This document shows positions 6,183 to 7,362 of a stretch of 7,362 bases of DNA, piece after piece. Origin of the DNA: Fusobacteriaceae bacterium (GTDB taxonomy: Bacteria > Fusobacteriota > Fusobacteriia > Fusobacteriales > Fusobacteriaceae). The position numbers and the translations under genes were made by a program. Below the pieces are notes generated by a model. It was given only the letters and a program-made list of their open reading frames with translations, was not told where the DNA came from and ran no database searches. Position 1 is the stretch's first letter, and each line of letters begins with the position of its first letter. The stretch covers positions 1 to 7,362 of the forward strand of contig JAFGUR010000051.1 in assembly GCA_016938425.1 (NCBI GenBank), written 5' to 3'.

Positions 6183-6356
6183 TTAATCCTCCTTTTTTGA
6201 TATGGCTTTTACAGGGCAATTTTTTGCACAAAGTCCACATGAAATGCAAATATCAGTTATTGTATGAGCAAACTTTGTAAATTCAATAGCATTTTTAGGA
6301 CATATTTTCATACACACTCCACAATCAATACATGAAGTTTCATCTATTTTATACAT
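6183..6356 (-). CDS. Small 2[4Fe-4S] ferredoxin
   Basis: This 57-residue protein is short enough to be missed by many gene callers. It carries two complete cluster motifs, CIDCGVCMKICP (C9, C12, C15, C19) and CISCGLCAKNCP (C37, C40, C43, C47). The spacing C-x2-C-x2-C-x3-C-P twice is that of clostridial-type ferredoxins, which are about this length. It would bind two 4Fe-4S clusters and carry single low-potential electrons in the cytosol. Its ATG is 2 bases after the membrane-protein stop (TAATAATG), with AAGGAG within the end of that gene. Its stop lies 2 bases before the thioredoxin-fold ATG, and its last codons supply that gene's AAGGAGG site. This tight packing indicates one transcript with coupled translation. 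The call is clear; the physiological partner is inferred from the operon only. Confidence 0.95.
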   Translation of the reverse strand: MYKIDETSCIDCGVCMKICPKNAIEFTKFAHTITDICISCGLCAKNCPVKAISKKED

Positions 6357-6358
6357 TA

Positions 6359-6847
6359 TTATTCTCCTTTTTCCTTTTTTCTATTTAAAGCACTTGTCAC
6401 ATGTCCCATTGGACAAACTTGACACCATGCTCTTGGTTTAAAAAATATTCCAAGAATAATTCCAATACCTGTAGAAATAATAATTAATCTTAAAACCGTA
6501 AAACTAATCTTATATAGTGAACCATTAGATAATATAAATCCTGAAGTCATCATTCCAAACATAAAAATTAACAATAAATTCTTGAATAAATTTGATCTCA
6601 TCCAATTAGGTAAAGAATTATTAAATGATATATAAGGAAAAAACTTACCAAATAAAGACCCTCTTGGGCAATAATGAGAACAGTTAATTTTTCCTCTCCC
6701 TCTAACTGTATGATAAAGTGGGGCAAGCATACAAATCAATCCTAATAAAGCAAAATAGACATTAATAAAAGATAATATAAAGAATAATACCATCAAAACC
6801 CAAGACCAACTCATTTTTGAGTTTTCTTTAAAATATAATTTTTTCAT
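6359..6847 (-). CDS. NapH-like 4Fe-4S membrane protein
   Basis: The 162-residue protein has hydrophobic segments at about 14-46 (one or two passes), 86-106 and 118-136. It has two cysteine motifs: CSHYCPRGS (C56, C60) and, near the C-terminus, CQVCPMGH (C142, C145). The pair CxxxCP and CxxCPxGH is typical of the membrane iron-sulfur proteins related to NapH, NosR and CcoG, where they bind 4Fe-4S clusters on one membrane face. This one is shorter than NapH (about 280 residues) and has no soluble ferredoxin domain of its own. The following gene encodes a separate ferredoxin, which may fill that role. It would pass electrons between the membrane and the cytosol; donor and acceptor cannot be read from sequence. 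GGAGG lies 8 bases before the ATG. It is the first gene of the redox operon. Confidence 0.82.
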   Translation of the reverse strand: MKKLYFKENSKMSWSWVLMVLFFILSFINVYFALLGLICMLAPLYHTVRGRGKINCSHYCPRGSLFGKFFPYISFNNSLPNWMRSNLFKNLLLIFMFGMMTSGFILSNGSLYKISFTVLRLIIISTGIGIILGIFFKPRAWCQVCPMGHVTSALNRKKEKGE

Positions 6848-6876
6848 AAGTTATACCTCCAATAGAACTTTTATAT

Positions 6877-6905
6877 TTTATATCACATAAATTTAATTTT
6901 GTCAA
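6877..6905 (-). promoter_or_regulatory. Promoter of the redox operon
   Basis: On the minus strand a perfect TTGACA (6905-6900) is 17 bases from TATAAA (6882-6877), which is preceded by TGA (6885-6883), making an extended -10. Transcription would begin about 6870, leaving a leader of about 23 bases. Directly upstream of the -35 box are two 9-bp tandem copies, NTTTTCATA as read on the plus strand (6906-6914 and 6915-6923), which could be a regulator site. Confidence 0.75.
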
Positions 6906-6939
6906 CTTTTCATATTTTTCATACTTAAAAACAAAATAT

Positions 6940-6968
6940 AAAGACTACAATTTAAGAAAGTAGTCTTT
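6940..6968 (-). terminator. Intrinsic terminator of the ABC ATPase gene
   Basis: AAAGACTAC (6940-6948) and GTAGTCTTT (6960-6968) form a perfect 9-bp stem around an 11-base loop. On the minus strand a T-rich stretch, TTTATATTTTGTTTTT, follows. The stem overlaps the ATPase stop codon (6969-6967), so translation ends within the hairpin. Confidence 0.8.
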
Positions 6969-7362
6969 AGAATAAGCTTTTTATATAGTATTTATCATTT
7001 TCTTTTTTTAATTCTATATCAAATTCAAAAATTTCACTTAAATTTTCAGAGTTTAAAATATCATCTTTTTTTCCTTGTTTATAAATAGAATTTTTATAGA
7101 TGAGTGCTACATGAGTTATTTCGGGAAAAATTTCTTCAATATGATGAGTAACTAAAATAATTGAAGATTTTTTAGATAATTTTCTAATTAAATTTATAAA
7201 ATTATACTGTGCTTTTATATCTAATCCCACTGTAGGTTCATCTAAAATAAATGCTTTAGGATTATGAATAAGAGCTCTTCCAATAATACACTTTCTTAAT
7301 TGACCTGTACTCATTTCACTTACTTTTTTATCTTTTATATGAGAAATCTCTACGAAATCTAT
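6967..7362 (-). CDS. ABC transporter ATP-binding protein (C-terminal part)
   Basis: The reading frame stays open to the right edge, so 131 residues of a longer protein are visible; the ATG at 7314 is internal to the signature region and is not the true start. Seen in order are the ABC signature MSTGQ (residues 17-21 of the fragment, a variant of LSGGQ), the Walker B region AFILDEPTVGLD (37-48), and the switch histidine in LVTHHIEEI (about 70-78). The Walker A and Q-loop are outside the window. The end (THVALIYKNSIYKQGKKDDIL...ENLSEIF) resembles the YlmA/ModF-like group of ATPases, whose substrates are poorly known. Such subunits hydrolyse ATP on the cytosolic membrane face to drive transport or act as soluble ATPases. 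No permease gene is visible, so a transport substrate cannot be named. Confidence 0.88.
   Translation of the reverse strand: MDFVEISHIKDKKVSEMSTGQLRKCIIGRALIHNPKAFILDEPTVGLDIKAQYNFINLIRKLSKKSSIILVTHHIEEIFPEITHVALIYKNSIYKQGKKDDILNSENLSEIFEFDIELKKENDKYYIKSLF

Noticed and set aside
6181..6249. N-terminal extension of the thioredoxin-fold gene (MHFMWTLCKK start)
   Set aside because: It overlaps a perfect ferredoxin in another frame, has no ribosome site, and a strong AAGGAGG precedes the internal ATG at 6180.
7267..7314. ATG at 7314 as the start of a 115-residue ATPase
   Set aside because: It falls on the M of the MSTGQ signature motif, and the frame stays open to the window edge, so it is an internal codon of a longer protein.
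1..7362. tRNA, rRNA, CRISPR array, insertion sequence or prophage genes
   Set aside because: No cloverleaf, regularly spaced repeats with spacers, transposase or integrase motif was seen on either strand.

Overview
The window is strongly AT-rich, with dense purine-rich Shine-Dalgarno sites (AAGGAGG type), sigma70-like promoters and short intergenic gaps. This base composition, a split (two-subunit) transketolase, a soluble PocR-type sensor, a lactose/cellobiose PTS permease paired with a GH1 phospho-glycosidase, and a Rep_3-like gene among metabolic genes suggest a fermentative anaerobe. Fusobacteriota (Fusobacterium/Cetobacterium type) is my first guess and a low-GC Firmicute the alternative. 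This placement is inference from style and content, not from a marker gene.

Layout, left to right. (1) 2-163 (+): 3' end of the C-terminal transketolase subunit gene. It converges on 343-1380 (-), a soluble protein with a PocR ligand-binding domain joined to a methyl-accepting-type signalling hairpin; terminator hairpins lie between them. (2) 1625-4356 (-): a two-gene sugar operon. A 6-phospho-beta-glucosidase gene comes first and is translationally coupled to a PTS EIIC permease gene, with a very good promoter in front and a strong hairpin terminator behind. (3) 4551-5387 (+): a divergently transcribed gene for a Rep_3 (RepB-like) winged-helix protein, the fold of iteron-binding plasmid replication initiators. 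The 194-bp region between it and the glycosidase gene holds two back-to-back promoters. Between their -35 boxes is a perfect tandem 11-bp repeat (AAAACGTCAAA twice, with a possible decayed third copy). This resembles iterons but sits where an operator would. (4) 5388-5550: a non-coding region with repeat and hairpin structure between convergent genes. (5) 5551-6847 (-): a compact three-gene redox operon encoding a NapH-like 4Fe-4S membrane protein, a 57-residue two-cluster ferredoxin, and a tandem thioredoxin-fold protein with a CPHC active site. (6) 6967-7362 (-): the C-terminal part of an ABC transporter ATPase that runs off the window edge.

How the parts may work together. The EIIC would import a beta-glucoside as its 6-phosphate, using IIA and IIB proteins not encoded here, and the cytosolic GH1 enzyme would split it. 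The placement of the Rep_3-like gene suggests it controls this operon and itself through the repeats; that is the most unusual idea in the window and is untested. The redox operon looks like a route for electrons between a membrane iron-sulfur protein, a ferredoxin and a dithiol protein, but its real substrate cannot be read from sequence.
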